Part shown: positions 32,662 to 41,331 of the stretch, piece by piece
Layout of the letters: every line of letters begins with the position of its first letter
How positions within the stretch are numbered: position 1 is the first letter of the stretch
Assembly: GCA_963837485.1 (NCBI GenBank)
Contig: CAWINP010000015.1
Span: forward strand, 165,655 to 229,654
Source: Solirubrobacter sp963837485
GTDB lineage: Bacteria; Actinomycetota; Thermoleophilia; Solirubrobacterales; Solirubrobacteraceae
Length of the DNA: 64,000 nucleotides
Reading direction: 5' to 3'
The notes under the pieces: model-generated
Told to the model about the DNA's origin: nothing
The model's database searches: none
Seen by the model: the letters and a program-made list of their open reading frames with translations, nothing else
Translations under genes and position numbers: made by a program

Positions 32662-34011
32662 TCACGCCTGGGCTCCGGCCGGCTCGCGCATCGAGGCCCG
32701 CAGCGACTTCAGCGCGAAGTTGTAGATCTCCGAGAACGTCGGGAACGGCTGGATCGTGTCGCGCATAACGTCGAGCGGGACGTGGGCGCGGATCGCCAGC
32801 GTGGCCTGCTGGAGCCATTCGCCGGCCTCCGGGCCGAGCGCGTAGGCGCCGGTCAGCCGTTCGCCGTCGCTGAGCAGCGTGAGGAAGCCGTTCGAGTCGG
32901 CGTAGGCGCGCGTGTAGGTGGACGTCTTGGGGATCTCTGCCACCAGGGCGGTGCCGCTGAAGCGCGCCTCGCCGGCGCCGACCGTCCCGGCCTGCGGGTC
33001 CGTGTACGTGACCCGCGGGACGGCCTCGTAGTTGGCCTCGCGCGGCTCGCCGAGGATGTTGGCGGCGACGACGTCGCCCTGGTACTCGCCGACGTGCGTC
33101 AGCGGGTACAGGCCGGTGATGTCGCCGACCGCCCACAGCCGCTCGCCCGCGCGCAGCCGCGAGTCGACCGGGATCCCGTGCGGATCGGGCTCGATCCCGA
33201 CGGTCTCCAGCCCGATGCCCTGCACGCGCGGACGCCGCCCGGTGGCGATCAGCAGCTTGTCGCCGCGCAGCTCGCGCCCGTCGTCGAGCGTGAGCACGTA
33301 GTCGTCGCCGTCGCGGCGCGCGCCGGTGGCGTGGGCGCCGAGGATCAGCTCGACGCCGTCGCGGCGCAGGACCTCGCCGAGCGCCTCGCCGAGCGGCGCC
33401 GGCTCGCGCCCGAGCAGATGGGGCGCGCCCTCGATCAGGACCACCTCGCCGCCGAAGCGGCGCACCGCCTGCCCCAGCTCGGAGCCGACCGGCCCGCCGC
33501 CGAGGATCAGCAGCCGGCGCGGCACCGCCTTCATGCCGGTCGCCTCGCGGTTGGTCCAGATCCCGTCGAGCTCGCGCAATCCGGGGATCGGGGGAATGAA
33601 CGGGTCGGCGCCGTTGGCGACGACCACGTGGCCGGCGGTGTAGCGGCGGCCGCCGACGTCGACCGCGCCCGTGCCGTCCAGCCGGCCGGTCCCGCGCAGC
33701 AGGTCGATCCCGCGGCCGGCCAGCCAGCGCTCCTGTCCGGCGTCGGAGTAGTCCGAGACCTGGAAGTCGCGCCACGCAAGCGCCGCCTCGACGTCGACCT
33801 CCGCCGTCGCGGCGGCCTCGCGCGCGCCGTGCACCGCCTCGCCTGGGCGCAGCAGCGTCTTGGACGGGATGCAGGCGTAGTACGAGCACTCGCCGCCGAC
33901 GAGCTCGCGCTCGACCACGGCGACGCGCAGCCCGCCCTCGGCCAGCGCGCCCGCGCAGTGCTCGCCCGGCGCGCCGCCGCCCATCACGATGACGTCGTAG
34001 TCGTTGCTCAT
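32662..34011 (-). CDS. FAD-dependent pyridine nucleotide-disulfide oxidoreductase without the catalytic His
   Basis: A 449-residue class I flavoprotein related to mercuric and dihydrolipoamide reductases. FAD loop VIVMGGGAPGEHCAG, redox pair GGECSYYACIPSKTLL (CxxxxC intact), NAD(P) loop LLILGGGPVGSELGQ, and FAD ribityl motif LWAVGDITG are all present. At the C-terminal dimer interface the family has HPHPTxSE, with a His that acts as base; here the motif reads QPFPTFSE, so the His is gone while Glu remains. Its substrate is likely not a standard disulfide. ATG 34011 starts the family N-terminus. Confidence 0.85.
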   Translation of the reverse strand: MSNDYDVIVMGGGAPGEHCAGALAEGGLRVAVVERELVGGECSYYACIPSKTLLRPGEAVHGAREAAATAEVDVEAALAWRDFQVSDYSDAGQERWLAGRGIDLLRGTGRLDGTGAVDVGGRRYTAGHVVVANGADPFIPPIPGLRELDGIWTNREATGMKAVPRRLLILGGGPVGSELGQAVRRFGGEVVLIEGAPHLLGREPAPLGEALGEVLRRDGVELILGAHATGARRDGDDYVLTLDDGRELRGDKLLIATGRRPRVQGIGLETVGIEPDPHGIPVDSRLRAGERLWAVGDITGLYPLTHVGEYQGDVVAANILGEPREANYEAVPRVTYTDPQAGTVGAGEARFSGTALVAEIPKTSTYTRAYADSNGFLTLLSDGERLTGAYALGPEAGEWLQQATLAIRAHVPLDVMRDTIQPFPTFSEIYNFALKSLRASMREPAGAQA

Positions 34012-34080
34012 ATCGCGAAGCTTGCCCTGCTTGCCGCAGGATCGCGCCCGGGCATGCCCTGGTCGGACGCCCCGGCGCCC

Positions 34081-34246
34081 TAGTGTCCCAAGTCGGAAGT
34101 TCGCAGGCAGCTTGCGGGCGCCTCGCCGCGCCTGGCGCCCGCCGGCGACCTCGCAAGTACGCCCGGTACGAGCCAGGTCGCCGGCGAACGCCAGCCACGA
34201 CGATGCATCCCGCAATCTGCGAACGAACTTACGACTCGCGACACTA
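34081..34246. repeat. 166-bp imperfect palindrome (MITE-like or long terminator hairpin)
   Basis: The whole interval folds back on itself around 34163. TAGTGTC (34081-34087) pairs with GACACTA (34240-34246); AAGTTC, GCAG and TTGCGGG pair with their counterparts on the right; CTGGCG pairs with CGCCAG; the inner CGCCGGCGACCT (34140-34151) pairs perfectly with AGGTCGCCGGCG (34175-34186). The loop contains GTAC twice. The right tip contributes the TAG stop of the minus-strand LuxR gene. Mismatches are scattered, as in a decayed inverted-repeat element. It could be a palindromic mobile sequence or a very long transcription terminator. Confidence 0.8.
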
Positions 34247-36997
34247 GACGCGCGCGGTCTCCACGGCCGGCAGCGCGTCGTGCAGGCCCATGCGCGACGT
34301 GATCCCGAGCTTCGTGAACACCTTCTTGAGGTGCCACTCGACCGTGCGCGGGCTGATGTACAGCTCCGCCCCGATCTGCGGGTTCGTCCGGCCGTCGCGG
34401 GCCAGCCGCGCGATCAGCTCCTCCTGGGGCGTGAGCTGGTCGCGCGTCTCATCAACGCGCTTGCGCACCTTCGCGCCGGTGGCCAGCAGCTCGTGACGGG
34501 CGCGCTCGGCGAAGCCGTCCGCGCCGAGCGAGACGAGCATCGCGTGGGCGGTGCGCAGTTGCTCGCGCGCGTCCAAGCGGCGGTTCTCGCGGCGCAGCCA
34601 CTCGCCGTAGACCAGATGGGCGCGCGCGAGCTCCGGACGCAGCCGCGTTCGGCTCAGCCGCTCGATCGCCTCGCGATAGGCGCCGTCCGCGGCCTCCCCC
34701 TCGCCGAGCAGCGCGCGCGAGCGCGCGACCAGCCCCCGGATCCACTCGGTCGGACTGGCGTGGGCGCACTCGACGAGGCGCTCCAGCGCCCCGGCGGCGT
34801 GCTCGGCGTTCCCGCTCCTCGCCGCGGCCTCGATCTGCTCGCTCAAGGCCCACCTGGAGACGAAGAGCTCCGGCGTGTCCTCGCTCGCCGCGCTCGCCGC
34901 GGCGAGCGCCTCCTCGTAGCGCCCGGCCGCGTTCATGACCACCGCCTTGGCCCACTGCGCGTACTGGACGGCGGTGCCCTGGCCGCCGCGGGTCGCCTCC
35001 TGGATCGTGGCGTCGATCAGCTCGGCGGCGTCCTCGCCGCGGCAGGCCGCGAGCACGAGCGCGCCGTACGGAGCGACGCGGGTCCCCGTGGCCTCCGTGA
35101 CCGCTTCGGCCTCGGCGATCAAGGCAGCCGCCCCCGCGAAGTCGCCGCCAAGCGCGACCGCCTGGGCCAGCACGTTGACGCCGACCGCCAGCACCTCCAG
35201 CGCCCCCGAGTCGCGCGCGAGCTGGACCTCACGCATCGCGATCGCGAGGCACGTGTCGTAGTCCCAGCCGAAGACGGCGGCCGCCGTCGCCAGCCAGCCC
35301 CAGCGGAGGACCTCCTCGACGGAGACGTCATGGCCGGCGAACGCCTCGGCGGCGCGCTGCAGCACCGGCGCCGCGGCGGCGCGCCCCTCGGTGAACGCCA
35401 GCGCGAAGCCGTCCAGCAGCAGGTCGCTCGGCCGCGGCGGGTGGTCGGGTTCGGGGGCGGCCATCACGGCGACCGAGACGTCGAGCAGGTTGCCGGCGTT
35501 CGCCAGCCGCCCGGCGAACAGCGCCGCGCTCCACGCGTCCAGGTACGTGTCGCGGCAGAGCCGCACGTCGAGCCGCTCGAGCGTCTTGGCGGCGTGCAGC
35601 AGCAGCAGCGGAGCGTCGCTGCCGCGGTTCTGGGCGAACGCGATCTCGGCGCGCAGCAGCTCGACGCGGGCGCGCTGCAACTCGTCCAGCACGCCGGTCT
35701 GCGCCGCCGCGAGCAGGCCCAGCGCGGCGTCGAACGCGCCCGCGTGGAGGCTCGCCTGCGCGGCCGCCAGCGCGCGGTCGACGCGTGCCGCGGGGTCGCG
35801 CGTGAGGGCGACCGACCGCCGCAGGAACGCGGCCGCCGCGGCGAGCCCGCCGCGCGCCTGCGCGCGGCCCGCGCAGCGCTCGAGCTCGGCCGCGACCTCC
35901 TCGTCGGGGCCGAGCGCCGCGGCGGCGAGGTGCCACGCGCGCCGGTCCGCGTCGACGGTCGCATCGGTCGCCTCGGCCAGCGCCAGGTGCACGGCGCGGC
36001 GCTCCTGCGCGGATGCGGAGCGGTACGCCGCCGAGCGCACCAGCGGGTGCAGGAACGTGACGCGCTCGCCGAACGCCAGCAGCCCTTCGGTCTCGGTCGT
36101 CGCGGCCTCGCCGACGCCGAGCCGCTCGGCGGCGCGCCACACCAGCAGCGGATCGTCGATCGGCTCGGCAGCCGCCACCACCAGCAGCAGTCGCGCCTTC
36201 GCGGGCAGCGCCTCGAGCCGGCGCAGGAAGCTCTCTTCGATACGTCCCGACATCGAATGCGGCTCCGCCAGCCCGGCGCCTCCCGGCAGCTGCGTCGCGG
36301 CGAGCTCTCGCGGCAGCTCCCGGATCGCCAGCGGGTTCCCGCGCGTCTCCGTGATCAGCCGGTCACGGACGCGCTCGTCCAGGCGTCCCGGGATGACGGT
36401 CGCGAGCAGCGCGCGGGCTTCGTCCTCGGGAAGGCCGCGGAGCACCAGCTCCGGGAGCCCCGCCAGGTTGCGGCCGTCGGTCTCCTCGCGGATCGCGAAC
36501 ACGATCGCCACCGACTCGGCCCCCAGTCGCCGGGCGACGAAGCCGAGCGCCTGGGCGGAGGTGGCATCCAGCCACTGGACGTCGTCGACGAAGCACAGCA
36601 GCGGCCGCTCGGCGGCGACCTCGGCGAGCAGGCTGAGCGTGGCCAGGCCGACGAGGAAGCGGTCGGGGGGAGCGCCGGAGGCCAGGCCGAGCGCGACGCC
36701 GAGGGCGGCCTGCTGCGGCTCCGGGAGCGCGGGGAGCCGGTCGAGCAGCGGCGCGCAGAGCTGGTGCAGCCCGGCGAACGGCAGCTCCATCTCGGACTCG
36801 ACGCCGGCGATCCGGGCGACGCGGAAGCCCGATGCCTGGCGGGCGCAGTGGTGCAGGAGCGCGGTCTTGCCGACGCCCGCCTCCCCGCGGATCACCAGGA
36901 CCGCGCTGTTGCCGCGGCGGACGTTCTCCAATAGGCGGTCGAGCGCCTGACGCTCGCCGGCGCGGCCCAGCAACACCGGCGGACGGCGCGCGGCCAT
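34244..36997 (-). CDS. Large LuxR-family transcriptional regulator (AAA ATPase, LAL type)
   Basis: A 917-residue MalT/LAL-type regulator. The N-terminal STAND ATPase has Walker A GEAGVGKTALLHH and Walker B LLCFVDDVQWLD. A long TPR-like helical middle follows. The C-terminal LuxR helix-turn-helix is LTPQEELIARLARDGRTNPQ, continuing ISPRTVEWHLKKVFTKLGI. Such proteins usually activate catabolic or secondary-metabolite genes on ligand binding. ATG 36997 begins the standard N-terminus. The stop codon lies in the tip of the 34081-34246 palindrome. No obvious target cluster is adjacent. Confidence 0.92.
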   Translation of the reverse strand: MAARRPPVLLGRAGERQALDRLLENVRRGNSAVLVIRGEAGVGKTALLHHCARQASGFRVARIAGVESEMELPFAGLHQLCAPLLDRLPALPEPQQAALGVALGLASGAPPDRFLVGLATLSLLAEVAAERPLLCFVDDVQWLDATSAQALGFVARRLGAESVAIVFAIREETDGRNLAGLPELVLRGLPEDEARALLATVIPGRLDERVRDRLITETRGNPLAIRELPRELAATQLPGGAGLAEPHSMSGRIEESFLRRLEALPAKARLLLVVAAAEPIDDPLLVWRAAERLGVGEAATTETEGLLAFGERVTFLHPLVRSAAYRSASAQERRAVHLALAEATDATVDADRRAWHLAAAALGPDEEVAAELERCAGRAQARGGLAAAAAFLRRSVALTRDPAARVDRALAAAQASLHAGAFDAALGLLAAAQTGVLDELQRARVELLRAEIAFAQNRGSDAPLLLLHAAKTLERLDVRLCRDTYLDAWSAALFAGRLANAGNLLDVSVAVMAAPEPDHPPRPSDLLLDGFALAFTEGRAAAAPVLQRAAEAFAGHDVSVEEVLRWGWLATAAAVFGWDYDTCLAIAMREVQLARDSGALEVLAVGVNVLAQAVALGGDFAGAAALIAEAEAVTEATGTRVAPYGALVLAACRGEDAAELIDATIQEATRGGQGTAVQYAQWAKAVVMNAAGRYEEALAAASAASEDTPELFVSRWALSEQIEAAARSGNAEHAAGALERLVECAHASPTEWIRGLVARSRALLGEGEAADGAYREAIERLSRTRLRPELARAHLVYGEWLRRENRRLDAREQLRTAHAMLVSLGADGFAERARHELLATGAKVRKRVDETRDQLTPQEELIARLARDGRTNPQIGAELYISPRTVEWHLKKVFTKLGITSRMGLHDALPAVETARV

Positions 36998-37107
36998 GGA
37001 TCTGGCAAGCGTAAAGGACCGGGGATGCCGCCCCGGGGGTGCACGGGCGCAACTGGGCGCCGGATGCGCGACCCTGCCGGTGTGAGCCACTTTCCACGGA
37101 GGAAGGC

Positions 37108-37308
37108 GTGAACATCGCCACCCTGGCCGAGCTGCTGCACGAGACGGCCGAGCACCACGACAGCTTCGAGAAGTCCACCCCGCCGCACGACTGGTGGGAC
37201 TGGTACGCGCCGTACCTGAACGCGCGCCTGGAGGACGCCACGCCCGAGCAGGCGACCGCGGCCGCCGACGCGTACATGAAGGAGGTCCGGGGCGTCGTCC
37301 GCCGCTGA
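37108..37308 (+). CDS. Small conserved helical protein, 66 aa
   Basis: Starts at GTG 37108 with GGAGGA five bases upstream. The motif HETAEHHDSFEKSTPPHDWW, with a conserved His pair and DWYAPYLNAR, recurs in small actinobacterial proteins and as a domain attached to VOC/glyoxalase proteins. Function unknown. Divergent from the LuxR gene. Confidence 0.7.
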   Translation: MNIATLAELLHETAEHHDSFEKSTPPHDWWDWYAPYLNARLEDATPEQATAAADAYMKEVRGVVRR

Positions 37309-37417
37309 GCCGGCGGCTTGATCGGCCGGGGAGCGCAGCGCAGGATCAGCCCGTGGGCTGAGCGGGACCGTTCGCGAGGTCGATGGCGGCGCGCGCGGCC
37401 GAACGTAGCTTGGCCGC

Positions 37418-37795
37418 ATGACCCAGATCACGCGTCTCCCGTACTTCCTCGCCGCCCTCGGCGTCCTCTACGTCGCCGGCATCGGCCTCGCGCTGAGCGG
37501 CGATCTCGCTCCGCTGGGCGATGCCATCGCGAACGGCAGCAAGCTCAACGCGCCGCTGCCGATCATCGCCGCGCAGCTGCTCGGCGGGCTCGCCGCGCTC
37601 CGGCTCCACGGCCGCGCGCGGGTCGCCGGGGCGCTGCTCGTGCTCGCCGCCTGCACGCTCAGCCTGGCCGCCGCGCTGGCCGACGGCGACCTCGCCCACA
37701 GCGGCCTCTCGCACATGCAGGTCGCCTACCAGGGCCTCATCGTCGCGCTGACCGCCGGCACCTGGATCCTCGCCGTCTCGAGCCTGCGCCGCTGA
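37418..37795 (+). CDS. Small four-helix membrane protein
   Basis: A 125-residue hypothetical with four hydrophobic segments (YFLAALGVLYVAGIGLAL, PIIAAQLLGGLAALRL, AGALLVLAACTLSLAAAL, AYQGLIVALTAGTWILAV). There is a short luminal loop with LADGDLAHSGLSHMQV. I do not recognise a family. It follows the 66-residue gene by 109 bases and converges with the next gene. Confidence 0.65.
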   Translation: MTQITRLPYFLAALGVLYVAGIGLALSGDLAPLGDAIANGSKLNAPLPIIAAQLLGGLAALRLHGRARVAGALLVLAACTLSLAAALADGDLAHSGLSHMQVAYQGLIVALTAGTWILAVSSLRR

Positions 37796-37815
37796 GCATT
37801 CGCGGCGCGCCCGCG

Positions 37816-38121
37816 TCACGGGGTGTAGACGAACAGGGGCGTGGGAGCGCCGCTGTCCCAGCCAGGCACCCGGGACGCCCAGTCGATCGCGCTCACGGCC
37901 TCCTCTGCGCTCAGTTCGACGCGGGTGCGTCCCGCCAGGATCGCGCGAATCGCGCTCGGGGCGTGCGCCCTTTGCGCGTCCGCCTCTGCCCACCACTCGG
38001 CAAGAACGGCGCCGTCGCCCACTCGCAGGGCGTGATAGCTGGGTCGCATGGCTGCGCCATCCAGCGACGCGGGTTGGTGGACGTCACCGTCCTGGGCGAC
38101 GTGGATGCTGAGGGAGGTCAT
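37816..38121 (-). CDS. Hypothetical protein, 101 aa
   Basis: Starts at ATG 38121 with a GGAG four bases upstream on its strand. The sequence (MTSLSIHVAQDGDVHQPASL, YHALRVGDGAVLAEWWAEAD, ELSAEEAVSAIDWASRVPGW) is soluble and resembles no family I can name. Codon use fits the genome. Confidence 0.55.
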   Translation of the reverse strand: MTSLSIHVAQDGDVHQPASLDGAAMRPSYHALRVGDGAVLAEWWAEADAQRAHAPSAIRAILAGRTRVELSAEEAVSAIDWASRVPGWDSGAPTPLFVYTP

Positions 38122-38351
38122 CGGTCTCCTCGCATGGGGCTCTGAGGTTGCCTCTCCTCTCAGTGCAAGAGGATCCACTTCGAAGCCGCGCGATGCATCT
38201 GTGGTATGCACCGAAATCCGGGCGGGACAACTACGGACAGCGGGTCGCGCCCGACGCTTGCTGGGAATCCTCTACGGACTACTGATGAATCCCGCGGCCG
38301 TTGCCCGATGCGGGTCGAAGGGGGCGCGGCGATGCTTGGGAGGTGATCTCG

Positions 38352-39524
38352 ATGCGTCCCTCTCGCGCTGCGCGTCGCCTCCTGCTCATCGTGGGCGTGG
38401 CGCTCGCGGCTGGGGCGCCGGGTCCGGCGGCGGCGCGCGCCGCAGGACCGGCGGTCCTCACCCGTCCGGCCGCCGCGGGTCGGTCCTACACCGGCGAGCT
38501 CGTCACGCTGACGCCCGCGCGCTGGCGCACGCCGGCCGACCTGGTCGAGCGCAGCTGGATGCGGTGCGTTCCCACCTCCAGCTGGGGCTGCCGCCCACAG
38601 GACATCGCCGGCGAGACCGCGACCACGTACGTCATCACCGCCGCGGACCTGGGGGCGACCGTCTACGCGGGCGAGCGTGCGCACGACGCGAGCGGATGGT
38701 CTGACTGGGTCACGTCGAACTCCCCGGGCGAAGATGCGATGCCGCAGGGGGTCAGTCCGTCGGTGACGGCCGGGCCGGGACCGCCGCGCCTCGTGCCGGA
38801 CTGGACGACGCTGCCGGCGGTGACCGGCGTATGGCGTGTCGGCTCACGGCTCACCGCCTCGCCTGGGAGCTGGTCGCCGCCCGCCGACGCCTACGAGTAT
38901 CGGTGGGAGCGCTGCCAGGGCGGGGACGACGGCCAGGAATGCGAGGTCGTCGGCATCGCCGGGGCGACGTCGAGCACCTACGTGCTGGTCTCCGATGACG
39001 CGGACACCTGGCCGCAGGTCAAGGTGCGGGCTCACAACGCGAGTGGGTGGTCGCCGTGGGCGGAGTCCCTCCTCGAGCGCTGGGACCCGGTCGGCGAGCG
39101 ACAAGCGGGCGGCGATCCAAGCGCCGGCGGCGGTGGATCCGGTGACGGCGGCGCGCCCGGCACTCCGGGAGCCGTGGCGATCCAGAGGCTGACGATCAGT
39201 CCGACCCGGTTGCGAGCGGCCGCGAGCGGCGCGACCTTCGGCCCAGGCCATGGCGGCGCGCGCGTCACGGTGCTCGTCAGCGCGCGGCCTGCGTCGCTGG
39301 TCTTCCGCGTGGAGCGGTTGACCGGCACGCACTGGGTGGCGCGCGGCGGACCGGTACGCGTCAGGCCGCCCGCGTCGGCGGCGAGCGTTGTGCGCCTGCG
39401 GTTCAGCGGCCGCCTCGCGGGCCGGCGGCTTGCGGCTGGGTCGTACCGGCTGCGGGTGGTCGCCGTCGACGGGGCGGGCAACACGTCGAAAGCGAAGACG
39501 GCCCGGTTCAGGATCGTGCGTTGA
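38352..39524 (+). CDS. Secreted protein with two Ig-like repeats of the GSWS type
   Basis: A 390-residue exported protein with a strong Shine-Dalgarno (GGGAGGTGAT at 38338-38347). Signal peptide to about residue 32. Two repeats of roughly 85 residues follow: RSYTGELVTLTPARW with CGETATTYVI-like ending, and VGSRLTASPGSWSPPADAYE with GATSSTYVLVSDDADTWPQV and VRAHNASGWSPWAES. A Gly/Ser linker leads to a C-terminal beta domain (PTRLRAAASGATFGP, YRLRVVAVDGAGNTSKA). These repeats are common in cell-surface proteins of Thermoleophilia. Role probably adhesive or structural. Confidence 0.75.
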   Translation: MRPSRAARRLLLIVGVALAAGAPGPAAARAAGPAVLTRPAAAGRSYTGELVTLTPARWRTPADLVERSWMRCVPTSSWGCRPQDIAGETATTYVITAADLGATVYAGERAHDASGWSDWVTSNSPGEDAMPQGVSPSVTAGPGPPRLVPDWTTLPAVTGVWRVGSRLTASPGSWSPPADAYEYRWERCQGGDDGQECEVVGIAGATSSTYVLVSDDADTWPQVKVRAHNASGWSPWAESLLERWDPVGERQAGGDPSAGGGGSGDGGAPGTPGAVAIQRLTISPTRLRAAASGATFGPGHGGARVTVLVSARPASLVFRVERLTGTHWVARGGPVRVRPPASAASVVRLRFSGRLAGRRLAAGSYRLRVVAVDGAGNTSKAKTARFRIVR

Positions 39525-39599
39525 GCCGCCGGTGTCCGCGCGACCCGAGCGGGGTCGAACAGGTCCGCGAGGAGGACGACGTCCCGGATGCCAGCGAGG

Positions 39600-40268
39600 T
39601 CAGGCGGCGAGCTGACCCGTGCGAGCCGCGACCTGCTGGACGAGAGTCCGGCCGAGCTCGGCCGCCCGCGCATCGGAGGCAGCGCGGAGCGCCTTGGCGA
39701 GGTCGGCGAACTGGTCGAGCGCGGGGTTGACGCCGACGAGCGTGAAGTCGGCTTCGACGATGCGCAGGTCGAGCTGCCAGACATCCTCGAGGATGCGTCG
39801 CATCCACGGCGTCGCGTGATCCCAGCCCTCACGGGGCGTACCCGCGGCGTAGAAGCCGCCGTGGACGGTGGCCAGCACGGCGGGCATTCCGGCGGTCAGT
39901 GGCGAGTCGCCGGCCATTCGCGGGTCGGCGGTGACGAGGTCGACCCAGGTCTTGAAGTGCTGCGAGACCCCGAAGTTGTACAGCGGGACCGCGAAGATCA
40001 TCGCGTCGGCCGCGGCCACTTCGTCGACGAGCGTCGCGGCCAGCGCGACAGCTTCCCGCTGCTCGGCGGACCGCTGATCCTCTGGCGTAGTGCCAGCCGT
40101 CACCGAAGACGCCCACGCGCTAGCGGGGAGCGGGGCGATTCCGACCTCGCGCGAGATCACGCGCTGCTCCGGGTGGGTGGCGGTCCACTCTCGCTGAACG
40201 ATGTCCGCGAGCTCGCGGCTGTGCGAGCCCTCGGTGCGGATGCTTGCGTCAAGACGAAACAGAGTCAC
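39600..40268 (-). CDS. azoR: FMN-dependent NADH-azoreductase family protein
   Basis: A 222-residue flavodoxin-like quinone/azo reductase: LFRLDASIRTEGSHSRELAD (flavin phosphate loop), AMIFAVPLYNFGVSQHFKTW and VLATVHGGFYA. AzoR reduces quinones and azo compounds using NADH. GTG 40268 is chosen as start: AGAGG lies eight bases upstream and the homologous N-terminus begins there. It is divergent from a TetR gene with two palindromes between them, a standard self-regulated detoxification pair. Confidence 0.87.
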   Translation of the reverse strand: MTLFRLDASIRTEGSHSRELADIVQREWTATHPEQRVISREVGIAPLPASAWASSVTAGTTPEDQRSAEQREAVALAATLVDEVAAADAMIFAVPLYNFGVSQHFKTWVDLVTADPRMAGDSPLTAGMPAVLATVHGGFYAAGTPREGWDHATPWMRRILEDVWQLDLRIVEADFTLVGVNPALDQFADLAKALRAASDARAAELGRTLVQQVAARTGQLAA

Positions 40269-40315
40269 GGCGGTACCTCTCTGGTAAGAACGCGAGATCT
40301 GCGATCCGACTAAAC

Positions 40316-40330
40316 TGGACCACAGGTCCA
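40316..40330. promoter_or_regulatory. TetR operator 1 (TGGACC-ACA-GGTCCA)
   Basis: A perfect palindrome with six-base arms and a three-base spacer, extended on both sides by AA/TT after one mismatch. It lies between the azoreductase and TetR starts. Its size and position match a TetR-dimer operator. Confidence 0.75.
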
Positions 40331-40356
40331 CTTACGATGGCTGAAGGTACCACAAC

Positions 40357-40371
40357 TGGACCCGAGGTCAA
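40357..40371. promoter_or_regulatory. TetR operator 2 (TGGACC-CGA-GGTCAA)
   Basis: A second copy with five of six arm bases paired, preceded by the same AAC as operator 1. Its centre is 41 bases (about four helical turns) from that of operator 1, so dimers on both sites would lie on one face. It overlaps the Shine-Dalgarno of the TetR ATG at 40373, allowing autorepression. Confidence 0.65.
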
Positions 40372-40372
40372 G

Positions 40373-40981
40373 ATGCGGAGTGCCGCGACGTTTCCCGCTG
40401 TCCTTCCGATGTTCGGGGAGCGACGCGAGCGGGCCGACGCCGCAGCCAACCGCCAGCGGATACTTCAAGCGGCGAGGCGCCTACTCGTCGAGAAGGGCGC
40501 CGATGCTTTGACGATGCAGGCGGTCGCGACCGCCGCCGGCGTGGGCAAGGGCACGGTGTTCCACCGCTTCGGCGACCGCGATGGGCTCACCGGTGCGCTG
40601 GTCGACGAGTACATGAGGGACTTTCAAGACCTGTTCCTTCACGGGCCGCCCCCGCTGGGGCCGGGCGCCCCGCCCAACGAGCGTCTCGAGGCATTCATGG
40701 TCGAGCTCCTCGCCCGTCAGGTGGAGCACCTCGAGCTGGCCCTCGCAGCGGAGCGCGGCAGCGGGGATGGACTATCGCCGGCCTACGGGACATTGCTGGT
40801 TCACGTCGCACACCTGATCGCCGAGATCGACCCCGGCCTCGACGCCGAGGTCATCGCCGGGTACCTGCTCGGTGTGACCGCCGCGTCAGTCCTTCGCCGC
40901 GTCCAGGGCCGTGGCGCCACAGACCTCGCGGCGATGCAGCGCGCCGTGGCAGCACTCGTGCGCGGCCTGGCGTCGACTTAG
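40373..40981 (+). CDS. TetR-family repressor, probable regulator of the azoreductase
   Basis: A 202-residue TetR protein: RERADAAANRQRILQAARRL, then TMQAVATAAGVGKGTVFHRF as the helix-turn-helix. The C-terminal domain (LARQVEHLELALAAERGSG) resembles TetR repressors of redox and drug genes. I chose ATG 40373 because GAGG stands five bases upstream and the typical MFGERRERADAA segment follows soon after. An upstream ATG at 40337 would place operator 2 inside the coding region. It should repress itself and the azoreductase. Confidence 0.87.
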   Translation: MRSAATFPAVLPMFGERRERADAAANRQRILQAARRLLVEKGADALTMQAVATAAGVGKGTVFHRFGDRDGLTGALVDEYMRDFQDLFLHGPPPLGPGAPPNERLEAFMVELLARQVEHLELALAAERGSGDGLSPAYGTLLVHVAHLIAEIDPGLDAEVIAGYLLGVTAASVLRRVQGRGATDLAAMQRAVAALVRGLAST

Positions 40982-41331
40982 GCGTTTGCTCAGAGCTTCC
41001 GCGTCGAGCAGCTGACGCCTCCCTGGGCTCGTCATGTCGATGATCCTCGGCGCTGGGATCACGTCGGCTGCGTCCTGTTGGGCACGTCCGCGATCCGCGC
41101 GGGCGCTATTCGGATGGAGTTCGGATGGGCGGGCAAGGCTCAGAGGCTCACCCGATCCGGATGATGCGCGATGGCCAGGTCTCTCGCAGGATGGGCGAAC
41201 TTGGGCACGGAGTCCGCGCAAGGATGCGCTGGGCCAGTGCGATCCCGGCGCCGGCGATCAGCGACCGACCTCGGCGGACGTGGCGATCACCGGGATGGCG
41301 TCGGCGCATCTGACAAGGAGCCGTTCCACCG
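40982..41331. other. 350-bp stretch without a recognisable gene
   Basis: No frame here has convincing codon use or homology. The only internal structure noticed is a tandem TTCGGATGG pair around 41111-41130. It probably carries the promoter of the following membrane-protein genes. Confidence 0.5.

Noticed and set aside
34004..36934. 976-codon plus-strand frame opposite the LuxR regulator
   Set aside because: Antisense of the Walker/LuxR protein; Arg-rich and without homology.
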